Source: a virus. From it: a DNA stretch of 23,512 nucleotides. Of this stretch, positions 14,025-21,680 are shown piece by piece; the stretch's first letter is position 1; every line of letters starts with the position of its first letter. The stretch lies in the IMG/VR virus record IMGVR_UViG_3300044994_000007, positions 1 through 23,512 of that record, one strand, 5' to 3'. A program made the translations under genes and the position numbers. The notes beneath the pieces were generated by a model. It had not been told where the DNA came from and made no database searches. It saw only the letters and a list, made by a program, of their open reading frames with translations.

Positions 14025-14732
14025 CTAGATTCCTCTGATCAGCAGCTCAGCCTTCAGGCGCTGCTGGACGGTCGGACCCGGCGCAACCACCGGCTCCGGC
14101 TGTTCGATCTGCGGGACGGCGGCAAAAGCCGACAGGTCCCATTGCGCGACAGGGCGCTGTGTGTTCTCCGTGATGACCGCATCGGCCAGTCCGGCCGCGA
14201 CAGCCTCGTCAGCCGCAAACCACGTCTCCGCGCGCATCCGGTCGAGCCATTCCTCCTCGGAGGCCTGACCGCGCCGCGCATAGGTTGCCGCGATCTGGTC
14301 GTCGATCTTGGCAAGCAGGTCGGCCGTCGCGCGCATGTCGTCCTCGTTGCCGAGCGCCAGGCCCCAGGCCTTGTGGATCATCATCAAGGCACCCGAGACG
14401 ATCTCGGTGCGGGCCGCTTCCGCCGCGATGACCGACGCCGCCGAAGCCGCCAAGCTGTCGATCCGCGCCGTGATCGGCTGACCATGCGCCCGCATCGCCG
14501 CGACCATCGCCTGCGCGCCGAACACGCTCCCGCCTGGCGAATTGATCCGCAACGTCACCGGCCCACTCGTCGCCGCCAGCGCCTCGATGAACGCGCGCGG
14601 GCTGATGCCGCCCCACCAGGACGCCTCGTCGTCATCCGCGGCGATCACGTCATAGAGCCAGATCGTGTCATCCTGCGCGCGGAACTGCCCCTTGTCGCGG
14701 TTGGCAAGGCGCATCTTCACATAGGGCGTCAT
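14025..14732 (-). CDS. Head maturation protease, ClpP-like (S49/S14 type)
   Basis: This 235-residue protein cuts the scaffold domain from capsid subunits. Residues 57-75 (GPVTLRINSPGGSVFGAQA) match the family's strand and oxyanion-hole motif. SLAASAASVIA holds the likely nucleophile S97, and MMIHKAW holds H120. The likely acid lies near D164, in the EEEWLDRMRAE segment, followed by the conserved FAADEAVAAGLADAV. The C-terminus (from about 190) is a Pro/Gln-rich tail with a final helix, possibly for scaffold targeting. ATG 14732 overlaps the portal stop as ATGA. It lies between portal and capsid as in HK97 and GTAs. Confidence 0.92.
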   Translation of the reverse strand: MTPYVKMRLANRDKGQFRAQDDTIWLYDVIAADDDEASWWGGISPRAFIEALAATSGPVTLRINSPGGSVFGAQAMVAAMRAHGQPITARIDSLAASAASVIAAEAARTEIVSGALMMIHKAWGLALGNEDDMRATADLLAKIDDQIAATYARRGQASEEEWLDRMRAETWFAADEAVAAGLADAVITENTQRPVAQWDLSAFAAVPQIEQPEPVVAPGPTVQQRLKAELLIRGI

Positions 14733-15982
14733 TCGTCCATCTCCTCATCCGGCGCTTCGGTTTCGTCCGGTTCCGGTATCGGCGTCGTCCCGTTCATCTT
14801 GCGCGGGAGGTTGAGCTTCTGCCGCACCTCTTCGATCGACATGAAGGCAGGCTCGCCAGCGCGGCCGAGAGCCAGGCGCATGGCGCTGAAAAGCTCTGCC
14901 GTGTTTGCCCGTTCGAGCTCTGTCGTGTCGAACTCCGCCACCGTGCGCGCCGTGCGGAAGAACTTCCGGTTGATCTCGTTTTGAAAGGCGTTGAGGTGAT
15001 CCCTGAGGGTGTAGCGCACGAAACCGGCGCCCATCGCCTCGATCCCCGTGCCCCAGGAAGACGACTTCTCCTGATGACCGATCATGAACGGCGGCACGCC
15101 ATAGATCCGCGCGATCTCCTCCACCTGCCATTTTCGCGTCTCAAGCAACTGCATTTCTTCGAGCGGCATGGTGAGCGCGTGCACCTTCAACCCGCCTTCC
15201 AGGATGATCGGCTTGCCCGCGTTGATTGGCCCCTTGTGCTCGTCCATCTGTTGCCGCAGCCGCTCGAATTGGTCGTCAGTCAGCGCCTTGTCCGTCTCCA
15301 GGACGTAATCCGGGCGGCCCATGTTCCGCAGGAAGGAGGTCGAGAAGTCCTGCGCATTGATGGCCAGTCGGCCGGCGCTGCGCAGCGCATATCGCAGCGG
15401 CGACATACCGCGCAGGCCATTGAATCCGAACCCCGGCACATGCAGCACATCGTCCTGGTCGAGAACCCGAATGCGGCTGGCCTCCGGCGATGGCGCCTCG
15501 ATCGTCCGATCCGGCTGGACCTCGTAGACGAGCCGCATTCCGTCCGGCGAGGCGATCACGCGCACCCTGTCGGGGTGAAGCGGCACGATGTAGCGGACAG
15601 CACCGGCGCGATTGCGCACGATCTCCGCGAAGGCATCACCGTGCAGCAGGCGCGAGCCAGCGAGGAAAGACCAGCCCGCCGCCGCCGTCCAGCGCGGCGC
15701 GAATTCCTCGTTGAGCACCCACCAGAGCGGAGACACCGTGTCCCGCGTCCGGTCGAGATCGATGTCCTGCCGATAGATGTGCATCGGCAAGGCGGAAATC
15801 GCCCCGGCGATCAGCGTCACGCAACCATAGACCGCCGAGACCGACAGCGCCTCGCGCTCGGTCGGCGCGCCATGGGACGTGCCGACAAACGCCTCCCAGA
15901 CGCCATCGCCCTTGCGCACCTGCGCGCTGTCTACCGCCTGATCCCTTGGCCCGAACAGCCGATGCCACATGGCCTTCAGCAT
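14729..15982 (-). CDS. Portal protein, HK97 family
   Basis: The start is ATG 15982 (MLKAMWHRLFGPRDQ), overlapping the terminase stop as TGATG; a GTG just before it is less likely. The 417-residue product forms the dodecameric channel for DNA at one head vertex. Typical signatures are VSAVYGCVTLIAGAISALP near the N-terminus, GLRGMSPLRYALRSAG in the middle, and GVPPFMIGHQEKSSSWGTG followed by RYTLRDHLNAFQNEINRKF, which is the HK97 portal wing/stem motif. The C-terminus is acidic. It lies between large terminase and protease. Confidence 0.95.
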   Translation of the reverse strand: MLKAMWHRLFGPRDQAVDSAQVRKGDGVWEAFVGTSHGAPTEREALSVSAVYGCVTLIAGAISALPMHIYRQDIDLDRTRDTVSPLWWVLNEEFAPRWTAAAGWSFLAGSRLLHGDAFAEIVRNRAGAVRYIVPLHPDRVRVIASPDGMRLVYEVQPDRTIEAPSPEASRIRVLDQDDVLHVPGFGFNGLRGMSPLRYALRSAGRLAINAQDFSTSFLRNMGRPDYVLETDKALTDDQFERLRQQMDEHKGPINAGKPIILEGGLKVHALTMPLEEMQLLETRKWQVEEIARIYGVPPFMIGHQEKSSSWGTGIEAMGAGFVRYTLRDHLNAFQNEINRKFFRTARTVAEFDTTELERANTAELFSAMRLALGRAGEPAFMSIEEVRQKLNLPRKMNGTTPIPEPDETEAPDEEMDE

Positions 15983-17691
15983 CACGCAAGCACCCGGATA
16001 CGCGGAGCCGTCCCAGCCGGTGCTTCCGGATTCCGCGCCATCAGCATGAAAGCGTCGAAGGCCGCGACGAGCGGGTCGATCTTCGCTTTCCCCGCCGTCT
16101 CCTTGGTGATCATGACCGCGCTTCCCCGCTGTTCGGTTTTCGCATTGCCCAAGACCCAGGCCATCATCGGGCGGCCTGCATGAACCAGCGTGCCATCCTT
16201 GAGCTTGCGCTCCATGCCCCAGATTGCAGGCGACAGCCGCGCGCCTTGGCCGATCGCGACAAGCTGCTCGTCGCCGAGGCCCCGGAACGCCAGCTCATCC
16301 ACGATCGCGCTGACGCCGTAGGGATCAAGGCCGACTGCGCCTTCGTCAGGCAGAAGCCCGGCACGCAGCAGGCGCTCGACCACATCCGCCACTCCCACCA
16401 CGTCGCCGGTCTTGTCGTCGTGACCGAGGATCGTCAGATCGCCGTCCTTCTCGAACTGGCGCAGGAGCCCCGCAATCTCCTTGCGCTGGTCGAGGACTTC
16501 AGGGTGCGCCCAGGCATGTGTCCACAAGAGCCAGCGGCGCGTCTCCCTCTCACGGCCGATGACGGCCAAGCCGAGAAGGTCGTCGAGCCCGCCGCCGTCG
16601 ATACCGACCGTCGCCACCTCCGACCGCTCCATGAGCGCACCGAGGTCGGCCAGCTTGGCGTCGACAGCGGCCTCCCAAAAGGTCGCGCCGATCCAGCTCG
16701 TCGCCCGGAGGCCGACGCCGACCTCGATGTTGAGGTGCTGCGTGGCCCAGGCGACGGCTTCGGCCTGACCGTCGGCCTTGGCGCGCTCGTAACCGTCGCG
16801 CATGCCATCGATGGTCAAGGGGCACCCGAGAGAGGGTGTCACCATGTGCCAAAGGCTGGAATCCGCCCAGTCTTGCGTCTTGCTGCGCTGGATCGCCTCT
16901 GGGAATTCATAGAGGACCGGCAAGAGCCGAACCCGCTCCGTGATCTTTCCGTCGCGGACGCCGCGCGCATAGTCGAGCTCCGAGCGGAACACACCCTGCG
17001 GCGGATGGTCCGACTGCGTCGTGATCATCACCAGAAGCGATTCCGGAAACGGCAACATGCCGCCTCTGATCTGCCGAATGACATCTGCCGCGTAGGGCAC
17101 CGATCCCAGCACATGCACCTCGTCGATGAGCGCGAAGATCGGCTTCGAGCCGGTCAGGACATCCATGCCGAACGTGCGGATCATCAGCCGCGCGCCGGTG
17201 ACACGGCAACGGATGGTCTTCCTGTGGTCCTGCACGTGGAATCGCTTCTGCAGGAAGCCTTCGGGGTCCGCCTCGATCATGCCGCGCGCCTGCTCATAGG
17301 CCACGTCGCTGATTTTCTGCGTCGGGCCGATGATCAGGAGGTCCGCGTTGCGGCGCCTGTTGAGCAGCATGAACGTCAGGGCCATCGCCGCCGAAACGGT
17401 CGTCTTGCCGTTCTTCTTCGGCACCAGGATGAAAATCTCGCCCACCTGGCGCGCCTCATGACCTGCGGCGTCCGTCCGCATCGACCCAAAGGCCGCGCGA
17501 ACGATGTCCCGCGTCCACTCCGCGCCTGCCTCCCCGATGGACGGCTGGCCGATCACGTCCGGCAGGCGGAGCTTGTTGAAGATGCCCACCGCCCGCTCCG
17601 CCGCCTCGTCGTCGAGCGGCAAGGCAGCAATGGGCGTCTCCCCACGGGACAGCTTTTCGGCCCAGTCCGGACAGGCAAACTCGAAGGTCAT
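15982..17691 (-). CDS. Terminase large subunit (HK97 gp2-like)
   Basis: This 569-residue protein is the DNA-packaging motor. Residues 90-98 (VPKKNGKTT) are the modified Walker A of the Terminase_1 family. ALIDEVH with D190 and E191 is Walker B, and SLLVMITTQS about 30 residues later is the coupling motif. The RNase H-like nuclease domain follows: GIDGGGLDD with D365, GLDPYGV with D456, and KIDPLVAAFDAF with D539 and D546 as candidate metal ligands. The start at 17691 is one base after the TGA of the small subunit. The ribosome binding site is weak, so translation is probably coupled to the small subunit. Confidence 0.95.
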   Translation of the reverse strand: MTFEFACPDWAEKLSRGETPIAALPLDDEAAERAVGIFNKLRLPDVIGQPSIGEAGAEWTRDIVRAAFGSMRTDAAGHEARQVGEIFILVPKKNGKTTVSAAMALTFMLLNRRRNADLLIIGPTQKISDVAYEQARGMIEADPEGFLQKRFHVQDHRKTIRCRVTGARLMIRTFGMDVLTGSKPIFALIDEVHVLGSVPYAADVIRQIRGGMLPFPESLLVMITTQSDHPPQGVFRSELDYARGVRDGKITERVRLLPVLYEFPEAIQRSKTQDWADSSLWHMVTPSLGCPLTIDGMRDGYERAKADGQAEAVAWATQHLNIEVGVGLRATSWIGATFWEAAVDAKLADLGALMERSEVATVGIDGGGLDDLLGLAVIGRERETRRWLLWTHAWAHPEVLDQRKEIAGLLRQFEKDGDLTILGHDDKTGDVVGVADVVERLLRAGLLPDEGAVGLDPYGVSAIVDELAFRGLGDEQLVAIGQGARLSPAIWGMERKLKDGTLVHAGRPMMAWVLGNAKTEQRGSAVMITKETAGKAKIDPLVAAFDAFMLMARNPEAPAGTAPRIRVLA

Positions 17692-17692
17692 C

Positions 17693-18139
17693 TCAGTTGA
17701 TCAGCTCGCCCCAGCTTGCCGGAGGCGTCCTGGCATCGCTGGCCAACTGTTCCTTCTTGCCGCGCGGCGCTGCGGGCTTGCGCTTGTCCGGCACGGATGG
17801 CGCGACCGCAGCCTTGGTGATTGCGAGAACTTCCTTCGTCGCGCCGACATGGCCTTCCTGCATCTTCCGCACGAGCGCCTGCATCGCGATCCCCTCCATG
17901 AACAGCGCCCCATGTTCGAGCTCACGGGAGAAATGCTTGCGCAGCGTCTTCTCGTCGCAGCCCATGAAGGCAGCGACCTGCGCCTGCGTCCAGCCGCGCG
18001 CCCTTAGCGTGATGACAAGCATCTGATTTTCTTTGTTTTTTGCGTATGCCGGTCGCCCGCGAGGATCGCGGATCGGCTGCACGGGTTGGCCGAACAGGTC
18101 AAGGTCGACCGTATCGGCCTCAGGAACTGCCTCAGCCAA
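17693..18139 (-). CDS. Terminase small subunit
   Basis: The chosen start is TTG 18139 (read as MAEAVPEADTVDLDLFG), with GGAGG eight bases upstream across a run of seven T. There is no in-frame ATG at the N-terminus, and the frame upstream is shadow of the HNH gene. The 148-residue product has a helix-turn-helix near residues 39-75 (LVITLRARGWTQAQVAAFMG then DEKTLRKHFSRELE), like the DNA-recognition domain of phage small terminases. A helical oligomerisation core follows, then a basic tail (PDKRKPAAPRGKKEQ). It recognises the packaging site and regulates the large subunit. It lies directly before the large subunit. Confidence 0.85.
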   Translation of the reverse strand: MAEAVPEADTVDLDLFGQPVQPIRDPRGRPAYAKNKENQMLVITLRARGWTQAQVAAFMGCDEKTLRKHFSRELEHGALFMEGIAMQALVRKMQEGHVGATKEVLAITKAAVAPSVPDKRKPAAPRGKKEQLASDARTPPASWGELIN

Positions 18140-18227
18140 GAAAAAAACCTCCGAATGAGTGCACCAGCGGTCTAGCGCGCCGGGGCCTCCAGACTTTCGC
18201 GCCCCCCCCCTTCCCGCCCGGGTCGGA
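18140..18227. other. HNH-terminase gap, candidate location of cos
   Basis: This 88-base gap contains a run of nine C on the plus strand (18202-18210) and GC-rich sequence but no gene. In HK97-type phages, an HNH gene and the small terminase gene flank the packaging site, so cos could lie here. No overhang or end is visible, so this is position-based inference. Confidence 0.3.
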
Positions 18228-18581
18228 TCAGCGCAGGGCGCCGGTCGCCTCGACCCGCTGCTTGCGCCGGTCGTGACACGGCTTGCAGAGGCACTGAAGG
18301 TTCGCGGCATCCCAGAACAGCCGCTCGTCGCCGCGATGCGGGACGACATGATCGGCCACCAACTGCGACGTATCCGCTTCGAGCCTTCCGCATCCCGGCC
18401 ACTGGCAGGTGAACCTGTCACGAAGCAGGATCGACCAGCGCAGCCGCTGCCAGCGCGCCGTCTTGTACCAGTCCCGGCCCGCGTTGCGACTGGCGCGCTC
18501 CCGATGCTGGTCGGTGTCGAGGTAGCGCACCCGGTGCCGAAGCGGTTGCACCGAAGGGGCGAGGCGCTTGAGCTTTGCCAT
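18228..18581 (-). CDS. HNH endonuclease associated with the terminase
   Basis: This 117-residue protein has a complete HNH fold. C59 and C64 (CQWPGC) and C99 and C102 (CKPC) are zinc ligands. ADHVVPHRGD gives D77 and H78, NLQCLC gives N94, and H103 (CHDRRK) completes the motif. The N-terminus is basic. HNH proteins encoded beside terminase genes, such as HK97 gp74, are needed with the terminase for specific cos cutting. The gene sits just upstream of the small terminase gene, which supports this role over that of a homing endonuclease. The start at 18581 has GGAG about six bases upstream. Confidence 0.92.
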   Translation of the reverse strand: MAKLKRLAPSVQPLRHRVRYLDTDQHRERASRNAGRDWYKTARWQRLRWSILLRDRFTCQWPGCGRLEADTSQLVADHVVPHRGDERLFWDAANLQCLCKPCHDRRKQRVEATGALR

Positions 18582-18598
18582 GGGTCTCCGGAACGACA

Positions 18599-18629
18599 GC
18601 GCCCGGTCAGGGTCTCCCCCGCCGGGCGC
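18599..18629. repeat. Perfect 8-bp inverted repeat upstream of the HNH gene
   Basis: GCGCCCGG (18599-18606) and CCGGGCGC (18622-18629) flank a 15-base spacer. The left arm runs into a GGTCAGGG motif (18605-18612) that recurs in the region near the helicase. There is no U-tract on either side, so a regulatory or terminase-related site is more likely than an intrinsic terminator. Confidence 0.55.
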
Positions 18630-18690
18630 ATCTCTGGATCATGGCGTCTGTTGAAAGTTCGGCTCGTCCGTTTGTCAATACCCTAAATTG

Positions 18691-19368
18691 CTAGGTCACG
18701 TCATGCAGCCGGTCGAGCGCGCGCTTCAGCTCGTCGTGCAGCACTGCCAGACCAGAGCCACGCGGGTGCCAGCCATGCATCCGCAGGATGCGGCCTAGGG
18801 TCCACCCCTTGATGCAGACGCCATCGACGAGCCGCCGCACCGGCACGGCGCGGCGCTTGCCTTCGGCGCCATCCGGCTCCATCGCCACACCGTTGCCGAT
18901 GGCGGCCTGCATGCGCGCCAGCCTCTTCGACCGGGCAATCACACCCTCGATCCAGTCGCGGTTCTGGCCCTGGCCCTGCACACGCCCTTCCGGCGACGTA
19001 CAGCGCAGCCCTTCGGAGGCACAGCGCTCGGCCAGCGCCGCATAGGCCCGGCCCGCCTCGACCTGCGCCACGGTAAAGAGCGCGCCCTTGCCCCCGGCCC
19101 GCTTGTGCTGCAGGGCCATGACATCGAACGCATCCGCCTGCCTGACCGGATGGAACCCGTCCTGCGTGGCGCGGTGGGTGCGCGGCCCAGAAGGCGTCTG
19201 CACCGTCTCGAACTGCGGCGCCACCAGCTGCGGCCCGCGCGCCGGGGCGGGGATGATGTTCGGGCTTGCCGTCCTGGGCGGCGCAGCCTGCGCCTTGACT
19301 GCCTTGACGGCCGCGTCCTCGGCCGCCAGCCAGTCAGCCACCACGTTGCCCGCTCGTCTTGCCGTCAT
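18691..19368 (-). CDS. Unidentified protein between replication and packaging genes
   Basis: This 225-residue protein starts MTARRAGNVVADWLAAED at ATG 19368 with an AGG-rich, modest ribosome binding site. The first 60 residues are Ala/Pro-rich. Residues about 75-125 form a helical region (FDVMALQHKRAGGKG, VAQVEAGRAYAALAERCAS). The C-terminal part, GWTLGRILRMHGW, resembles a helix-turn-helix that could bind DNA. Proteins with the 'FTxAQVxAGRxYxxLxE' pattern recur just upstream of HNH-terminase genes in Rhodobacterales prophages, as I recall, without an assigned function. Its place at the early-to-late switch suggests a late-gene regulator analogous to ArpU or Q; that is inference. Confidence 0.75.
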   Translation of the reverse strand: MTARRAGNVVADWLAAEDAAVKAVKAQAAPPRTASPNIIPAPARGPQLVAPQFETVQTPSGPRTHRATQDGFHPVRQADAFDVMALQHKRAGGKGALFTVAQVEAGRAYAALAERCASEGLRCTSPEGRVQGQGQNRDWIEGVIARSKRLARMQAAIGNGVAMEPDGAEGKRRAVPVRRLVDGVCIKGWTLGRILRMHGWHPRGSGLAVLHDELKRALDRLHDVT

Positions 19369-19441
19369 TTTGCCTGCCTCTCTCTATATGTTGTGTGTTC
19401 CGTCACGCTTGCCGCAGTACCTTGGATTGCGCATCTGCCGA

Positions 19442-19480
19442 ACCTCCCGCAGATTGGAGTACCTCCCGCACTACCTCCCT
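19442..19480. repeat. Direct repeats ACCTCCCGCA upstream of the 225-residue gene
   Basis: ACCTCCCGCA occurs at 19442-19451 and 19461-19470, 19 bases apart, with a partial third copy ACCTCCCT at 19473-19480. An overlapping inverted repeat ATCTGC / GCAGAT flanks the first copy. Regular spacing upstream of a gene start suggests protein-binding sites. Confidence 0.6.
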
Positions 19481-19599
19481 TCTGCGACCGCCCTACAATT
19501 TCCATAACCCTTTGTTTTTACCGCATTATCTTGAAGAAGAGAGAGGTCAGGGAGCATAGGGAGTGAAATTGAAGGGTAACGCGTAAAACAGAGTCACTG

Positions 19600-19719
19600 C
19601 CCCCTGACCCCGGACATCACGCGCGCGCGCATTACCTGTCGAATTTGCTCCCTATGGTCCCCATCCTCACAAAAGCGGGCCAAGTCCTTGATTTGTCGAT
19701 GCCAGCCCCCCTGACCCCG
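19600..19719. repeat. 13-bp direct repeat CCCCCTGACCCCG
   Basis: Exact copies lie at 19600-19612 and 19707-19719. The core CCCTGACC also occurs inverted (GGTCAGGG) at 19545-19552 and at 18605-18612. Multiple copies within about 1.1 kb around the helicase-to-terminase interval suggest a phage protein binding site. Confidence 0.65.
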
Positions 19720-19802
19720 AGGCCGACATCCTCCCACCGATGGCTGAGACTACCGTCCGGAACTCCCTCACAGAGGCCGAAAATGGGGTGCGGGGCAGGC
19801 CA

Positions 19803-21680
19803 TCAGAAATCATGCTGATCATCGCCCGCACCGCTCGCAGCGCTCCCAGTTGATGTCGCGACGCCACGCTTCCATTTCCCGGCCGCCACCGCGTCATCCA
19901 TCCGCCGTCGGAAGACATCGGTGAGTGCGATGCCCTGATATCCAGCGACGGACCGCTTGGCGGCCATGAAGGTCAGCCCCGTGCGTGGATCGCGCCATCG
20001 CTCGGCCTTGTCCTTCAGGCGCAGCTGAAACTGTCGCCCGGTCCATTGCGAGCTGCCAAGTTCGGCCTGGTAGAAGTTGAAGGCGTCGGTCAGATCGCTC
20101 GATCTGGTAAATGTGCCGGCGTCCCCTCTTACCTCGCAGCATGCATCGAGGAAGATGCCGATCGGGTCGTTCTCCTCGCGATAGGCTTGGGTCGCCTCGG
20201 CCACCGCCTTCGGCACCTGCAGGCCATTCTCAAGATAGCTGATCAGCCCATCGATCATCCAGTTGAGGATGCCCGCCGCCTCGGCCTTGTAGAGCTTCTC
20301 GCCGAAGTGGATGTCGCGCTCCTTCTCCGGAATCTGTTCCTTGAACGGCACCATGAGCACGCGCCGCCAGATGCCGTCGTCGGTACCCCGGATTTCCGGT
20401 TTGTGGTTGCCGGAAATGAACAGCTTGAAGACCGGCCTGACCTCGATGAAGTCAGAATGTAGCGCGCGGATCAGCATGGCTTCGCCGCCCGTCATTTCCT
20501 TGATCAGTCCTTCCTTCAACCGCTCGCCTTGTTCTGGCTCCGACGCGCGCACCATGCGGGCGCCCATCAGGGGTATCAGGTCCGGAGTGGCATCGGCTCC
20601 GCCACGCTTTGTCTGACCAGTCAGGGTTTCGATCTTCGCCGTGGCGGAATAGTCACCGAGGATTTTGGCCATCAGGTCGATCAGGGCGGACTTGCCGTTC
20701 GCGCCGTGGCCGTAAAGGAACCAGATGCGCTGTTCCATCCGGGCCGTCATGGCGAGACCGAAGGACTGCTGCAGGAAGCGCCTGATCTCCGCATCCGGCA
20801 TGATCCGCTGTATGAACGCCTCGAAACGCGGCGACTGCGCATCTGGATCATATGGCACCGTCATGCATTTGGTCAGCCGATCAGCCCTGTCATGGGGATG
20901 AAGCACAAACGACGCGACCCGCGTATCGCCCTCCCCGGTCGGCTCGCTGACGGAAAACTTGAGCGTGCCTGTCAGTGTGTTGACCGCCAGCGGGTCGGAA
21001 TCGAGAGCTTCGACCTGTTGCGCCAGGCCGATGGCCGCTTCGGTCTTCATGGCGTCGATCTTGCCGGTGTTGCCTGTAGACTTGGCAAAACGCCGGTATT
21101 CCCCCTTTCGGCGCAAGACCTCTTTCTTGAGAGCCTCGCCCGCACGGACCTTGGCCCACAGCTTGTCCAGCTCGGCATCCTGCTCGGGCGTCCGCGTTTG
21201 CGCCTCGAGCCCCCTTGCCGCTGCGATCGCCGCAGGCAATTCGTCCAGGCGCTTCTTTTCCCATGGCTCGACTGCCATGTGCTCGATTTCGCGCAGCATC
21301 AGCTCGCTGACCTTCTGTGCCTTGCCCCGCACGACCAGCTCGTCGGCATCCTTGGCCCATCGGCAGCCGTCCCATGCGAACCAACCCACGCGCGGCACGA
21401 ACATGACATCCTCGCCGAAATACGTGCAGAAGCGCTTGCCGTTGCCGATGTCATTGAGCGGGAAGGCCGCCGCCTCGATGTGGCGATCAAGATCAACGCC
21501 CTCTGGCGGGTCTCTTGGCGGACCTTCCGGGGGCTCGACATCGGGCTCCCATCCGTCGCCAATGTCAGGCCCCGGGTCACCACCATCATCGGGGAAGTCA
21601 TCCGCCGACGGCACGCCGCCCATGTCGACATCCTCGGGTGCGGCCATCACACGGCGGACCTGATCGAGCGGATCGCTCAT
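19803..21680 (-). CDS. Phage D5/P4-type SF3 helicase, replication
   Basis: The start is ATG 21680 (MSDPLDQVRRVMAAPEDV), overlapping the HD gene as ATGA, giving 625 residues; longer in-frame sequence upstream is shadow of the HD gene. It contains a D5_N-like region (residues about 190-300) and an SF3 helicase core: Walker A YGHGANGKS near 323-331, Walker B ARMVRASEPE near 374-383, and motif C LFISGNHKPEIRG near 420-432 with the arginine finger region DDGIWRRVLMVPF. This is the C-terminal domain of P4-type primase-helicases. The N-terminal 60 residues are acidic and Pro-rich, and no Toprim or zinc finger is present. The primase function is encoded separately at 22328-23479, so the two probably act together at the fork. 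Confidence 0.92.
   Translation of the reverse strand: MSDPLDQVRRVMAAPEDVDMGGVPSADDFPDDGGDPGPDIGDGWEPDVEPPEGPPRDPPEGVDLDRHIEAAAFPLNDIGNGKRFCTYFGEDVMFVPRVGWFAWDGCRWAKDADELVVRGKAQKVSELMLREIEHMAVEPWEKKRLDELPAAIAAARGLEAQTRTPEQDAELDKLWAKVRAGEALKKEVLRRKGEYRRFAKSTGNTGKIDAMKTEAAIGLAQQVEALDSDPLAVNTLTGTLKFSVSEPTGEGDTRVASFVLHPHDRADRLTKCMTVPYDPDAQSPRFEAFIQRIMPDAEIRRFLQQSFGLAMTARMEQRIWFLYGHGANGKSALIDLMAKILGDYSATAKIETLTGQTKRGGADATPDLIPLMGARMVRASEPEQGERLKEGLIKEMTGGEAMLIRALHSDFIEVRPVFKLFISGNHKPEIRGTDDGIWRRVLMVPFKEQIPEKERDIHFGEKLYKAEAAGILNWMIDGLISYLENGLQVPKAVAEATQAYREENDPIGIFLDACCEVRGDAGTFTRSSDLTDAFNFYQAELGSSQWTGRQFQLRLKDKAERWRDPRTGLTFMAAKRSVAGYQGIALTDVFRRRMDDAVAAGKWKRGVATSTGSAASGAGDDQHDF

Larger units (their letters stand above)
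19369..19802. other. 434-bp intergenic region rich in repeats, candidate origin or control region
   Basis: No convincing gene lies here. The region holds an AT-rich stretch at about 19495-19540 (about two-thirds A+T by hand count, unlike the surrounding DNA). It also has a 13-bp direct repeat (19600-19612 and 19707-19719), inverted copies of CATAGGGAG (19555-19563 and, inverted, 19648-19656), repeated ACCTCCCGCA (19442-19451 and 19461-19470), and a short CG-alternating run near 19619-19631. It lies directly after the replicative helicase gene and before the genes leading into the late operon. An origin, an operator region, or both fit. I could not pick out a clear promoter. Confidence 0.5.

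Noticed and set aside
15946-17700. Plus-strand frame of 584 codons opposite the terminase
   Set aside because: It is a mirror of the large terminase gene, which has Walker motifs and nuclease residues.
18599-18629. Intrinsic terminator at the inverted repeat
   Set aside because: The stem is good but there is no U-tract on either strand, so it is kept only as an inverted repeat.
19640-19918. Minus-strand frame of 83 codons overlapping the helicase 3' end
   Set aside because: Most of it lies across the helicase end and the repeats, with no ribosome binding site or motif.
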